Positions 44,686 through 55,400 of a stretch of DNA of 64,000 nt are shown here, one piece after another. The number at the start of each line of letters is the position of its first letter. The first letter of the stretch is position 1. Source of the stretch: Nocardioides sp. SYSU D00065 (GTDB taxonomy: Bacteria > Actinomycetota > Actinomycetes > Propionibacteriales > Nocardioidaceae). Position numbers and translations under genes: made by a program. The DNA lies in assembly GCF_017916425.1 (NCBI RefSeq), contig NZ_JAFMSX010000001.1:930001-994000 (forward strand), in the 5' to 3' direction. Below the pieces are notes generated by a model that ran no database searches, was not told the DNA's origin, and saw only the letters and a list, made by a program, of their open reading frames with translations.

Positions 44686-47600
44686 TCACACCCAGCCGGC
44701 ACGGAACCCGGGCCGGAACCCCGGGCGGAACCCGGTGTTGGGCAGGACCTCGGGACGACCGGCGACCTTGACCTTCGCCTTGTCCTCGTTGTTGGCCTTG
44801 ACCGTGTCACCGGCCGCCTTGACCTCCGCGACGTTGACGAGCTTCTTGCCCGCAGCCGCCGCGGTGGTCTTGGCCACCACGAACACCGGCTTGGCCTTCT
44901 GACCGGCCTTCAGGTCGCTGTCCATCTCGCACACGACCTTGTCGGTGGCCTTCTTGGCCGTGCAGTCCCAGCCCTTGCCGTTGGCCGAGACCAGCTCCAA
45001 GCCCGCGGGGAGCTTGTCGGTGAGCTTGATCGGGGCCGGCGCCACGCCCGGACCGCGGTTGGTGACGTCGAGGCGGTAGCGGACGTTGTCGCCCACCGTG
45101 GCCCGCGGACCCGACACGATCGACTTCTTCAGCTTCAAGTCGAACTCGGTCTTGGTGTGGGTCGTGGTGCAGTCGGCGTTCTGGTCCGGCGCCGGGACAC
45201 ACACGCTGCGCGGGTCGTTGCTCGTGACCACGTTGCGCAGCCGGTTGTCGCCGTTGGCGCGCACCGTCACCGAGTAGGTGATGGTCGCACTCGCGCCCAC
45301 CGCCAGGTCACCGGTCCACGACAGCGTCGAGCCCGACACCGACACCGAGCCGCTGCTCGCCGCAGCGTCACCGTTGTACGTCGCGTCGTCCAGGACCGCC
45401 GACAGGTCGTCGGTCAGCGTCGCACCGGGGACCGCAGCCTTGCCGACCTGCTTGACCCGCACCGTGTACGTCACCTCGTCACCGATGCTCACCTTCGAGG
45501 TGCTCTTCGGGTCCGAAGTCTTGGAGTACTCGTACACACCCACGTCGTGACGGGTCTTGCAGTCCGCGTCCTCACCGGCCTTCGGGTCACAGCCCGGCGA
45601 CGACACCACGTTGTCCAGACCGAAGTCGCCGTTCGCCTTGAGGTTCGCGATCGGCTTGACCGTCACCGAGTAGGTGACCGTCGCGACCTGCCCGACCGGG
45701 ATGGTGCCGGCCCAGGCGAGCCGGTTGCCGGTCAGGGTCGCCTCCCCGATCGAGGACGTGACGTCACCGTTGTACGTCGCGTCGTCGAACACGTCGCTCA
45801 AGTCGTCGGTGAACACCGCGTTCGCCGGCGCAGTGCCCTGCTGGGTGACCCGCACCGTGTAGGTGACCTTGTCACCCGGCTTCACCGTGGTCAGCTCGGC
45901 CGGGACCGACGTCTTCACCGTCTTGTAGTTGGTGATCTCGATACCCGCCGGGTCACAGTTGATCGCCGGCGGCACCTGGGAGTCGCTCGGGATGTCAGCC
46001 GTGCCGCACGCGGTGTTAACCACCGTGCCCGACGTCGACTCATCCAGCACGAACTCGTACTCGTGCGTCTGCTGCTCCCCCGGAGCCAACGAGTCGATCG
46101 TGAAACCACCCAGCTCGGGCTGCTTGTCGTCGCTGATCTCGACGTCGCGCAGCGTGCCCTGCCCGGTGTTGGTCACCACGATCCGGTAGCGCACCGTGTC
46201 GCCGTAGCGGAACGCCGGGTAGTCCGCCGCGTCCTGCGCGTCGTGCCACTCGCCGTTGCGGTCCTGGACGTACTTCTTCAGGTTCGCCGAGTAGAACGCA
46301 GCCACCGACATCGGAGCCGAGGTCCGCATCACCAGACGGGTGTGCTGAGCCACGCCCTGAGCCCGGTTGACGAACATGTCGGCCGGGGACGCACCGTCGG
46401 TGACGATGTGGACCCGGAACTGACGGGTCGCACCCGGGTTCAACGCCGGACCGATCACCCGGACCGCGGTCGCGTTCGGAGTGAACGTGGTCGTCCACCC
46501 CGAGGTGTTGCCCGCGATCGAGCCAGGATTGGTGCCGTTGACCGCCTCACGCGGGTTGTCCGACAGCGTGGCCGGGTCGGCCGTCGTGTAGTAGACCGTG
46601 CCGCCGGTGTTGCCGAGGATCTCGACCCGGTCAAGCGCATAGTCACCGTCGAAGTCCGTCCCACGACCATCACCCTCGTAGGGAAGGATGTCGATCACAT
46701 CGGTGTAAGGGCTCACCAGCGGGTCGAACGACCGCAGACTCACCGTCCACGAACCCGACCCGTCACCCGAGCCGTCCACATTCGGGATGAACGGCGTGTC
46801 TGTCGTCTTCGAGATCTGCGTGTACCCGTTGGAGGCTGTGGTGATCTGGGCGGCGGCCACCGGAGAGGTCTCCCCGAGCAGTGACGAGGTCACCGTGTTG
46901 CGAAGCACCACTCCTGGCTCGACGCGGCCCACCGCGGCCTGGTACGTAATGGTGTTCGGCACGTTGGTCGGCACGTCGTCGAGGTTCCAGGTCAACACCT
47001 GGTGCCCGTCGCCCGCGATGGAGATGACCGGCGCCGGCGTCGCACTCCCGGCGACGTAGGTCATTCCGATGGGCAGGTGGTCCTCGATGGTGTAGTCATC
47101 CACCGTAGGCGGAACGGCACCGGACCCGTTGGCCGAGTAGGTCAGGCTGAAGGTTGCCGACTCCCCCGGGCTCAGCACAGGTCGGTCGACTCGCTTAGTG
47201 ATCGCCGGCTGGGCGAAGATAACCCGGATGAGGTCGCGGGCGCCGTTGGTGCTGTTGTAACGCGCCGACGGGCGACCAGGACGGTTGAACGGGAAGTACT
47301 CGCCGATCTGAGGGCTGTCCGCGCCGTCGCGTCCCCAGTAGTGCCAGGCACCATCGCGCAGCGGCGCTCCCCACGACCAGATGTCCTGGCCGATGGCGGC
47401 GTCGGTCTGCACGGTCTGGTACGGGCGGAGCTGGATGTTCTGGTGGCGGAAGCTGCCACCGGTTCCGGTGATGCGGACCGCCTTGATGGTGGTCTTGTCG
47501 GCCGGCTCTGTGGTCACCCAACCTGCGGTACCGCCACAGCCGCGGAAGGCGTCGGGGTTGTAGCTGCCACTGCCCGGGGTGACGGTGGGGTCGTTGCCGA

Positions 47601-49053
47601 CATACCAGGCGAAGGTGCCGCGATTGCCGATCGTTGCGGGGGTATACAACTCGTAGGCCTGAGTGTTGTCGGGCCACGACCACAGTTCGACTTTGGTGTA
47701 GTCGACGAACTGGCTGTCGAGGATGGAGCAGCTGCCCATGACCTCGTTGTCCGGGATGCTGACGGCGTGGAAGTCGTTGACGAGATTGAAGAACTCGGCG
47801 CCCTGGGGGTATTCCCCGCTGTTGTCCCACGGCGTGCCGCCATACTGCCGGTTGATGTAGTTGCTCCACGTGCCGGGCAGTGTGAGCGTCTTGCTGCTGG
47901 TGTTGTTGGCTGCGTCGTCGACGTCGCTTTGCCCGGTCGGGGCCACGTACGTGGGCGTGCTGGACACGAGCGTCACCGACGTGTTAGACGCGAGCGGGGC
48001 CGTCATCCGCAGGTTCACCATGCCGCTGGCGATCGCAGTCTTGTCGACCGGCATGGGGGCGCCTGCTGAGTCGCGCGACGGGACGGTCGTCAAGGAGTAA
48101 TCGATGTTGCTCAGCGTGAGGGTGAAACGCGTGGGATCTGTTGCGCTCTGAGTCAGCGTGCACGTGGGAAACGCCGTGTGCTGTTCACTCGCGGCGGGCG
48201 CGGGGTTGGAGTACGGGTGACCCGTAACGGTGGCGACTTGGGGGGAGCATGGCGCATCGTTGTACCCGCCGCCGGCCCAGCTTCCTGGAGCGAGAGCCTG
48301 GCCGTTGGCCAGGCTGATGGTCAGGTCGTACGAGACGGTGCTCGGGCCGGGGTCGCTCCCCTTGTCCTGGAACAGGGTCCATTGGATGGGGAATCGGATC
48401 GTGTCGTTCGTACCGGGGACCAGCGCGATGTCACCCGACGGGGTTTCCCACCGGATGTCCATGCCGAAGGAGTTGACGATCGGGACAGGCGGCAACTCCG
48501 CGGTGACCGGGTTCGCCGGGTCGCCGAAAGATGCGTCGACGTTGATGTTGGACCCGGTGGCGCCGCTGGCGATGATCGGGGTGATGATGACCGCGGCTGT
48601 GCCCTCATGGACGGTGCCGATATTGCACGTCAGCGTCTTGCGGTCCGCGGACAAGCTCGACTGGGGCTCGTAGCCGGCACCGGTGAAGCACACGTTCGGC
48701 AGGTTGTCGAACGTGCCGTTCTCCACCGTCACCCTGGCGGTCACATTCGGCACCGGGTCGTTGGTCGGCGCCGCGAGGTCGCTGTTGACGTTGACCCGGA
48801 ACTTCGCGTTCACGAGCTCACCGCGCGCGACATTCGGATCAGCGACACCGGGCTGGCCGGGAGTATTGGCCTCCCACTCGGCCTCGAGCTGATACACGGG
48901 CGCAGCAGACGCGGGCACGGCGCCCACAGCCACCGTGCCCAGCGCGACCATCAGCGCCAACAGAAACAGGAAAGGCTGGCGAGCCAGCCGGACCAGGCGC
49001 GAGCGCCCGGGCGGGAGTCCACCGGCGCGCGGGCGCCGAGCGTGAGTGTTCAT
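44686..49053 (-). CDS. Large DUF11-type surface protein 1 with C-terminal LPNTG
   Basis: 1455 residues. The signal peptide (RQPFLFLLALMVALG, cut after PASA) precedes a large non-repetitive ectodomain with several cysteines. Three or four DUF11/CARDB-like beta-sandwich domains follow (for example VKPGDKVTYTVRVTQQG and PRATVGDNVRYRLDVTNRG). It ends LPNTGFRPGFRPGFRAGWV: the sortase-type pentapeptide is present, but no hydrophobic segment follows. AAGGAG lies 4 bases before the ATG at 49053. The last 1.27 kb is about 99% identical to the paralogue at 52477-56811. A class-F-like sortase is encoded at 57092. The protein is probably a wall-displayed adhesin or stalk. Confidence 0.9.
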   Translation of the reverse strand: MNTHARRPRAGGLPPGRSRLVRLARQPFLFLLALMVALGTVAVGAVPASAAPVYQLEAEWEANTPGQPGVADPNVARGELVNAKFRVNVNSDLAAPTNDPVPNVTARVTVENGTFDNLPNVCFTGAGYEPQSSLSADRKTLTCNIGTVHEGTAAVIITPIIASGATGSNINVDASFGDPANPVTAELPPVPIVNSFGMDIRWETPSGDIALVPGTNDTIRFPIQWTLFQDKGSDPGPSTVSYDLTISLANGQALAPGSWAGGGYNDAPCSPQVATVTGHPYSNPAPAASEQHTAFPTCTLTQSATDPTRFTLTLSNIDYSLTTVPSRDSAGAPMPVDKTAIASGMVNLRMTAPLASNTSVTLVSSTPTYVAPTGQSDVDDAANNTSSKTLTLPGTWSNYINRQYGGTPWDNSGEYPQGAEFFNLVNDFHAVSIPDNEVMGSCSILDSQFVDYTKVELWSWPDNTQAYELYTPATIGNRGTFAWYVGNDPTVTPGSGSYNPDAFRGCGGTAGWVTTEPADKTTIKAVRITGTGGSFRHQNIQLRPYQTVQTDAAIGQDIWSWGAPLRDGAWHYWGRDGADSPQIGEYFPFNRPGRPSARYNSTNGARDLIRVIFAQPAITKRVDRPVLSPGESATFSLTYSANGSGAVPPTVDDYTIEDHLPIGMTYVAGSATPAPVISIAGDGHQVLTWNLDDVPTNVPNTITYQAAVGRVEPGVVLRNTVTSSLLGETSPVAAAQITTASNGYTQISKTTDTPFIPNVDGSGDGSGSWTVSLRSFDPLVSPYTDVIDILPYEGDGRGTDFDGDYALDRVEILGNTGGTVYYTTADPATLSDNPREAVNGTNPGSIAGNTSGWTTTFTPNATAVRVIGPALNPGATRQFRVHIVTDGASPADMFVNRAQGVAQHTRLVMRTSAPMSVAAFYSANLKKYVQDRNGEWHDAQDAADYPAFRYGDTVRYRIVVTNTGQGTLRDVEISDDKQPELGGFTIDSLAPGEQQTHEYEFVLDESTSGTVVNTACGTADIPSDSQVPPAINCDPAGIEITNYKTVKTSVPAELTTVKPGDKVTYTVRVTQQGTAPANAVFTDDLSDVFDDATYNGDVTSSIGEATLTGNRLAWAGTIPVGQVATVTYSVTVKPIANLKANGDFGLDNVVSSPGCDPKAGEDADCKTRHDVGVYEYSKTSDPKSTSKVSIGDEVTYTVRVKQVGKAAVPGATLTDDLSAVLDDATYNGDAAASSGSVSVSGSTLSWTGDLAVGASATITYSVTVRANGDNRLRNVVTSNDPRSVCVPAPDQNADCTTTHTKTEFDLKLKKSIVSGPRATVGDNVRYRLDVTNRGPGVAPAPIKLTDKLPAGLELVSANGKGWDCTAKKATDKVVCEMDSDLKAGQKAKPVFVVAKTTAAAAGKKLVNVAEVKAAGDTVKANNEDKAKVKVAGRPEVLPNTGFRPGFRPGFRAGWV
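44710..45976 (-). repeat. 1.27-kb direct repeat, copy 1 (3' part of surface protein 1)
   Basis: Nearly identical to 52489-53755 at a constant offset of 7779 bp. I count roughly 14 differences, so identity is about 99%. Identity collapses abruptly on the 5' side at the codons after NCDPAG. At the 3' end copy 1 carries a 12-bp insertion that duplicates the FRPG tail unit. Confidence 0.9.
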
Positions 49054-49148
49054 GAGTCTCCTTGGGTCGAAGCAGCGATCGGCGGATTCCCCCAAAGGAC
49101 TCCCACGAACGCGAGCGCTACATCAGATCAACGAGACAGACACTTGCA
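49054..49148 (-). promoter_or_regulatory. Conserved 5' leader of surface protein 1
   Basis: The 95 bp before the start codon are almost identical to those before the paralogue (56812-56906). The leader RNA can pair GUAGCG with CGCUGC around a GGGAGUCCUUUGGGGGAAUCC core, placing a structured element just before the ribosome site. It may be a riboregulator; the core is loosely reminiscent of the c-di-AMP (ydaO) aptamer, but the match is weak. Confidence 0.45.
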
Positions 49149-49220
49149 CGTTTCGCAAGGAAACGTAGGAGAAACAGAAATCGCCATAACCTGTTTGTCT
49201 TGGTGCGGAGAAGGCACTAA

Positions 49221-49270
49221 CCGGGTGAGGTGCGCGACGTCGCGGAAGGGACGTCGCGCACCTCACCCGG
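49221..49270 (-). terminator. Perfect 21-bp hairpin downstream of surface protein 2 (GGGTGAG family)
   Basis: A perfect 21-bp stem starting CCGGGTGAGGTGCGCGACG with an 8-base loop. It lies between the 3' end of the gene at 49403 and the promoter region of the gene ending at 49053. It belongs to the same family as the hairpins at 44603 and 52373. Confidence 0.65.
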
Positions 49271-49365
49271 TCGGTGCTGGCGGGGCACGAAGCCGTGCCT
49301 CCGCTCGGCCGAGCCCGCACCGCGCCGGGGCTGCGTGCGCCTCGACGCGAGAGTTGTGCATGGGC

Positions 49366-49396
49366 GAGCGGCCGGCGCGGGAGGCGCCGGCCGCTC
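49366..49396 (-). terminator. Hairpin terminator abutting surface protein 2
   Basis: A 13-bp GC stem (GAGCGGCCGGCGC and complement) with a 5-base loop lies 6 bp past the stop codon at 49403. It forms a tandem pair with the hairpin at 49221-49270. Confidence 0.6.
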
Positions 49397-49402
49397 AGGG
49401 CT

Positions 49403-52006
49403 TCAGCTCCAGCCGTGGATGTTGGTCCGGAAGCCGGTGCTGGGCAGCGCCGGGACGGGGGCCACGACGACCTTGGCCTTGTCCCTGTTGCTGGCGACGT
49501 CGGCGTCGCCAGGGGCGCGGACCCGGGCGATGTTGACGACGCGGCCGACCGCGGCCTTGGTCGCCTTCGTGGTCACGACCACGGACGGTGCTGCCGTGTC
49601 GGCTGCCAACCCGTTCTGGCGACTGCACCTGACGGTGTCGGTGGCCTTGTTGACCCGGCAGTTCCAGCCCTTGCCGCTGACGGAGACGAGCTGGAGTCCG
49701 TCGGGGAGCCGGTCGACGAGCCTGATCGGGCCCGGTGCTGCGTCGGGGCCGGTGTTCGTGACCTGCAGCCGGTAGCGGACCTCGTCGCCCACCGTGGCCT
49801 TGGCACCCGAGATCGCGGTCTTGTCGAGGTCCAAGTCGAACGTCGCCGCGCCCGCCGGCGGTGCGACAGGGGGCGCGGGTGGGGCGGGGGGCACGACGGG
49901 CGGTGCGACGGGATGGCTGGTGCAGTCCTGTGACCCGGCGGGGCACGCTGCGGCGGGTGGCGTGGGGTCGTCCTGGCCGAGCAGGAAGTTGCTCAGCACG
50001 CGGTCCCCCTGGGCCTCGACCGGCTTCACCGTTGCGGTGTAGGTGACCGTGACGGTCTGCCCCGCGGCAAGGTCGCCGGTGATCGCGAACCGGCCGCCGA
50101 CGACCGGAGAGACCGCCAGTGCGGGATCCGAGGACACCGGCGCGGCGGTGATGGCGGCGTCGTCGAGGACGTGGGTCAGGTCGTCGACCCGGTCCACGGG
50201 TCCCGTCAGCCCACCCTGGTTGGTGAAGCTGAGGGTGTACGTCACCTGCTGGCCCTGGCCGACCAGCGTTCCGGAGGCCGGGCTCACGGTCTTGGCGTCG
50301 ACCACGTTCGCGGGTGCGTCTGAGGGGATGTGGACGGTGCATAGGGGGGAGCTCTCCACGCAGCCCGCCGGAGGTCGGTCACCGGCGGGGACCAGGAAGT
50401 TCTCCAGCACATCGTCGCCGCGCTGGGCCTCGGGGCTGACCCGCACGGTGTAGGACACTGTGATCGCCTGACCCGCCGGCACCGTGCCGGTGACCGAGAA
50501 CCGGCCGGACTCGACCGGGGACGCCGTTAGCGACCCGGCCGAGGCAACGGGGGGCGCGAGCATCGTGGCGTCATCGAGGACACCCGCGACCACGTCGTCC
50601 CAGTCCACGCTCGCCGGAGCGTCACCCGCGGTGTTGTCGAACGTGTGGGTGTAGGTGATCGTGTCGCCCGCAGGAACGGTGGCACCCGAGGCCGGGGTCG
50701 CGGACTTGCTCACCTCGAGCTCCGGCAGCAGCGCGTCGTTGGCGAAGGTGCACACGACGTTGGTGCCGTTGGCGCCACCGTTGGGCATCGTGAACGTTCC
50801 GGTGCTGCCCGTGCCGCTGGCAACCACGGTGTCGGTGAGGGTGTTGACGCACTCCCACGAGCTGGCGTAGTCGGCCAGGTCCGTGGTACCGGCCGCGGTC
50901 TCGGCGATCGTGTACGTGACGCCGGACAGACCGAGGACAGGTCCGGCGACCTCAGCCGCGTCCTGGTCCTGCAGCCCGGTCTCGTCACCGGCTGTGGTGC
51001 CGGTGTTGCCGGTGGTCAGTCCCCCGCCCGTCACCGACAGCCCGAACTGGTCCGTGGCGGCCACTCGGCCATCGGGCAGCGTCTTGCGCACCTGGATCGC
51101 GTTCGGCAGCGCGCACGAGGCGTAGTCGGAGATCACTGCCGTCGTTGGGGTGTACGGCACCGACGAGACGACTGCCCCACTACTGGGGTTGACCTTGTAC
51201 ACGCTCTGGGGAGCCCGGCCCCCACCGAGGTACAGATACCCGTCCGCCCCGAAGGCCATCGAGTTGATCTGGCCTACGGGCGGGTTCGCGATGGTTGTGG
51301 TCGCCAGGAGCGGTCCGTCGACTGTCCCCGTCGTCGGCAAGGGGTCGTTGAGTCTCAGCAGCACTCCAGCACTCACGACGTACAGGCGGCCACCACCATC
51401 GAAGGCGAAGTCACCGTTGCCGCCAACTCCGATCGTGACCCGGCCGATGATGCCCGGGATGGGGGTCTCCGTCGTGGTGTCGAAGGCCCGGATCTCGACC
51501 ACGCCGGCGTTGATGATGCCGTGATAGTAGATCCCGCTGGTGGCGTCGTAGGCGCCCATGACCGGCGGGGTGACAGGGAAGACGACATCGCTGTAGGGCT
51601 TCGTTGCTCCGGTTACGGTGTCGACCCGTGTGAGGATGCTGCCCCTGAAGAGGTAGGCGTAGCTGTTCCTGCCGTCAACGGCCAGCGCGTTGTACAGGGA
51701 GGATGACAGTGGCACGACCTGAGTCAGGGCACCCGTCGTCGCGTCGAGCGCGTCCACCCCCGGCCTCGGGCCAACGACGCCGTTCTCCATGGCATAGATC
51801 GTGTCGCAGGAGATCGGCGCCAACGCGTTGGCCGGCGCCGCACCGAGGACACCGACGACCGGAAGCGCGGCCGCGGACATCGCCAGCACCGCACCCGACC
51901 GCGCGATGCGAGACAGCACGGGGCGACCAGCGGCCCGCCGACTGCGCCCGCCCTCCCTCCCCGGCGCGAGGGCGGTGGCATGACTCCCCGAAATGAACCA
52001 CTTCAT
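49403..52006 (-). CDS. DUF11-type surface protein 2 with propeller-like head and C-terminal LPSTG
   Basis: 867 residues. A long basic N-region and signal peptide (AVLAMSAAALPVVGVLGAAPANA) precede a beta-propeller-like head (about 65-310; CDTIYAMENG, FGADGYLYLGGG) resembling DUF6923. A SpaA/prealbumin-like domain and three DUF11-like domains follow (for example VPAGDTITYTHTFDNTAGD). [13 protein letters not shown] linker leads to a last DUF11 domain. It ends LPSTGFRTNIHGWS, a sorting-type pentapeptide with only nine residues after it. GGAG is 7 bases before the ATG. Its DUF11 core is related to, but clearly different from, the two flanking paralogues. Confidence 0.88.
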   Translation of the reverse strand: MKWFISGSHATALAPGREGGRSRRAAGRPVLSRIARSGAVLAMSAAALPVVGVLGAAPANALAPISCDTIYAMENGVVGPRPGVDALDATTGALTQVVPLSSSLYNALAVDGRNSYAYLFRGSILTRVDTVTGATKPYSDVVFPVTPPVMGAYDATSGIYYHGIINAGVVEIRAFDTTTETPIPGIIGRVTIGVGGNGDFAFDGGGRLYVVSAGVLLRLNDPLPTTGTVDGPLLATTTIANPPVGQINSMAFGADGYLYLGGGRAPQSVYKVNPSSGAVVSSVPYTPTTAVISDYASCALPNAIQVRKTLPDGRVAATDQFGLSVTGGGLTTGNTGTTAGDETGLQDQDAAEVAGPVLGLSGVTYTIAETAAGTTDLADYASSWECVNTLTDTVVASGTGSTGTFTMPNGGANGTNVVCTFANDALLPELEVSKSATPASGATVPAGDTITYTHTFDNTAGDAPASVDWDDVVAGVLDDATMLAPPVASAGSLTASPVESGRFSVTGTVPAGQAITVSYTVRVSPEAQRGDDVLENFLVPAGDRPPAGCVESSPLCTVHIPSDAPANVVDAKTVSPASGTLVGQGQQVTYTLSFTNQGGLTGPVDRVDDLTHVLDDAAITAAPVSSDPALAVSPVVGGRFAITGDLAAGQTVTVTYTATVKPVEAQGDRVLSNFLLGQDDPTPPAAACPAGSQDCTSHPVAPPVVPPAPPAPPVAPPAGAATFDLDLDKTAISGAKATVGDEVRYRLQVTNTGPDAAPGPIRLVDRLPDGLQLVSVSGKGWNCRVNKATDTVRCSRQNGLAADTAAPSVVVTTKATKAAVGRVVNIARVRAPGDADVASNRDKAKVVVAPVPALPSTGFRTNIHGWS

Positions 52007-52033
52007 GCTCGATCTCCATCAGCTCAGTGCGTC

Positions 52034-52066
52034 GGGGTCCCGTTGACCCCGTGACCGCACGGTCAC
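52034..52066. promoter_or_regulatory. Adjacent inverted repeats upstream of surface protein 2
   Basis: GTGACCGCACGGTCAC (52051-52066) is a 7-bp palindrome around two bases. Next to it GGGGTC and GACCCC (52034-52050) form a second inverted pair. They lie 28-60 bp before the start codon, where an operator would be expected. Confidence 0.45.
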
Positions 52067-52372
52067 CGCAGCTCGCGAAGGCGCGCGCCCTCTCGACAGC
52101 AATCGACCGTCGACAGTTTCCACCACAGGCGACCCACCTGTGTGTCGAACGGAGGAACACCCCGCGCTTGCTTGGGCGTCTTTCCGGCTCGAGCACGGGA
52201 GGAGGTCGGGGCCGACGACCGATCTCGTGGACGTCGTCGAATTCATGTTGGACGTCGCTGCCGCATCGGCGAGACGGCAGACCCCGCTCCACGCCGATTC
52301 GTGCCTGATCGCTCCGGAGGCCGACCATTTGCCGACCCATCCCCGCCGCCCCATCCCACGGTCTCTGAAAAG
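52067..52372. other. Noncoding gap between surface proteins 2 and 3
   Basis: No reading frame with normal codon bias is seen. It presumably holds the promoter of the gene at 49403-52006, but no clear -10/-35 pair stands out. Confidence 0.4.
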
Positions 52373-52440
52373 CCGAGACCGGGTGAGCCGGGTCGGCTCC
52401 CTCTTGGTGTCGAGGGGCCGCCCGCCTCACCCGGTCTCGG
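52373..52440 (-). terminator. Hairpin after surface protein 3 (GGGTGAG family)
   Basis: Perfect 15-bp outer arms (CCGAGACCGGGTGAG and complement) enclose a partly paired interior. It lies 37 bp past the stop at 52477 and shares the CCGGGTGAG arm with the hairpins at 44603 and 49221. Confidence 0.65.
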
Positions 52441-52476
52441 ATGGCTCAGGTCTGACCTGCATCAGCGGTCAATCGA

Positions 52477-55400
52477 TCACACCCATCCGGCGCGGAACCC
52501 CGGGCGGAACCCGGTGTTGGGCAGGACCTCCGGACGACCGGCGACCTTGACCTTCGCCTTGTCCTCGTTGTTGGCCTTGACCGTGTCACCGGCCGCCTTG
52601 ACCTCCGCGACGTTGACGAGCTTCTTGCCCGCAGCCGCCGCGGTGGTCTTGGCCACCACGAACACCGGCTTGGCCTTCTGACCGGCCTTCAGGTTCGTGT
52701 CCATCTCGCACACGACCCTGTCGGTGGCCTTCTTGACCGTGCAGTCCCAGCCCTTGCCGCTGGCCGAGACCAGCTCCAAGCCCGCGGGGAGCTTGTCGGA
52801 GAGCTTGATCGGGGCCGGCGCCACGCCCGGACCGCGGTTGGTGACGTCGAGGCGGTAGCGGACGTTGTCGCCCACCGTGGCCCGCGGACCCGACACGATC
52901 GACTTCTTCAGCTTCAAGTCGAACTCGGTCTTGATGTGGGTCGTGGTGCAGTCGGCGTTCTGGTCCGGCGCCGGCACGCACACGCTGCGCGGGTCGTTGC
53001 TCGTGACCACGTTGCGCAGCCGGTTGTCGCCGTTGGCGCGCACCGTCACCGAGTAGGTGATGGTCGCACTCGCGCCCACCGCCAGGTCCCCGGTCCACGA
53101 CAGCGTCGAGCCCGACACCGACACCGAGCCGCTGCTCGCCGCAGCGTCACCGTTGTACGTCGCGTCGTCCAGGACCGCCGACAGGTCGTCGGTCAGCGTC
53201 GCACCCGGGACCGCAGCCTTGCCGACCTGCTTGACCCGCACCGTGTACGTCACCTCGTCACCGATGCTCACCTTCGAGGTGCTCTTCGGGTCCGAAGTCT
53301 TGGAGTACTCGTACACACCCACGTCGTGACGGGTCTTGCAGTCCGCGTCCTCACCGGCCTTCGGGTCACAGCCCGGCGACGACACCACGTTGTCCAGACC
53401 GAAGTCGCCGTTCGCCTTGAGGTTCGCGATCGGCTTGACCGTCACCGAGTAGGTGACCGTCGCGACCTGCCCGACCGGGATGGTGCCGGCCCAGGCGAGC
53501 CGGTTGCCGGTCAGGGTCGCCTCCCCGATCGAAGACGTGACGTCACCGTTGTACGTCGCGTCGTCGAACACGTCGCTCAAGTCGTCGGTGAACACCGCGT
53601 TCGCCGGCGCAGTGCCCTGCTGGGTGACCCGCACCGTGTAGGTGACCTTGTCACCCGGCTTCACCGTGGTCAGCTCGGCCGGGACCGACGTCTTCACCGT
53701 CTTGTAGTTGGTGATCTCGATACCCGCCGGGTCACAGTTGATCGCCGGCGGCACCGTGCTGCCCGAATCGGCCGGGACGTCCGCCTCTGCACATGCGGTG
53801 TTCACCACGGTCCCCGACTGGTCCTCGTCCAGCACGAACGAGTACTCGTGGCTCTGCGACTGCCCCGGAGCAAGCGAGTCGATGGTGAACGCGCCCAGCT
53901 CGGGCTGCTTGTCGTCCTCGAGCACGATGTCGTTCAACGTGCCCTGGCCGGTGTTGGTCACCACGACCCGGTACCGCACCGTGTCGCCGTAGCGGAACGC
54001 CGGGTAGTCCGTCACGTCCTGCGCGTCGTGCCAGTTGCCGTCGACGTCCTGGACGTACTTCTTCAGGTTCGCCGAGTAGTGCGGCGCCATCTGCATCGGC
54101 GCCGAGGTCCGCATCGCCAGGCGGGTGTGCCCGGCGTTGCCGTCGGCCCGGTTGACGTACACGTCGGCAGGCGAGGCGCCGTCGGTGACGATGTGCACCC
54201 GGAACTGACGCAGCGCGCCCGGGTCCAGCCGGGGACCGATCACCCGCACCGCGGTCGCGGCCGGCGTGTAGGTCGTCGTCCACCCCACCGTGTTCCCGGT
54301 CGTGGTGCCGGCAGCATTGCCGTTGGTCGGGTTGCGGGGGTCGTCCTGCAGGGTGGCCGGGTCCGCGGTCGTGTAGTAGACCGTGGTCCCTGCCGCCGCG
54401 CCCAGGATCTCCACCGGACGCGACAGGTCGTAGGTCCCGTCGAAGTCCGTGCCACGACCGTCACCCTCGTAGGGGAGGATGTCGATCACGTCGGTGAAGC
54501 TGTTGGGCAGCGGGTCGAACGAGCGCAGGTTCACCGTCCACGAGCCGGCACCGTCACCCGAGCCGTCCACGTTGGGGATGAACGGGGTGTCGGTGACCTT
54601 CGAGATCTGCGTGTAGCCGTTCGTCGAGGTCGTCACCTGGGCGGTGGCCGGCCGCGAGGTCTCGCCACGCAGCGAGGTGCTGACCGTGTTGGTCAGCGTG
54701 ACGCCCGGGGTCACGTTCGGGCCCACCACGGCTTGGTAGGTCAGCGTGTTCCGGACGTTCGTCGGGACCTCGTCCAGGCTCCACGTGAGCACCTGCTGGC
54801 CCTGCGCGTTGGTGGTGATCGTCGTGGGAGCCGGCGTGGCCGACCCGGTCACGTACGTCATCCCCACCGGCAGCACGTCGACGATCGTGTAGTCGTCCAC
54901 CGTCGGCGGGACCGATCCCGCGCCGTTGGCGGAGTAGACCAGCGTGAACGTCGCCGGGACGCCCGGACGCACCTGGGCCCGGTCGGCACGCTTGGTCACC
55001 GCGGGGACGGCGTAGACCACGCGCAGCACGTCACGAGCGGGCGTGGTGGTCTCGTAGCGCCCGCCAGGTTCGGTGACCTCGGTGCGACCACCCTGGCCGA
55101 TCGGGACGTCACCGTGGAGGTAGTCGTAGTTCCACGCGCCGTTGCGGAAGATCGTGCCGAAGGTCCAGATGTGCTGACCGGTCGGCGCGTCGGCCTCGAT
55201 CACCTGGGCGACCCGCAGGTTGATGTTGCGGTAGCCCCACTGCTCGGCGGTGCCGGTGACCCGCACGCCCTTGACCAGCGTCTTGTCGGCGGGCTCGGTG
55301 CGCGTCCACCCGGTGGCCGCGCCGCACGCCTCGGACTCGTCCGGGTTGTAGGTGGCGCCCGGCGTCAGGAGCGGGTCGTTGCCGACGTACCACTCGTAGT

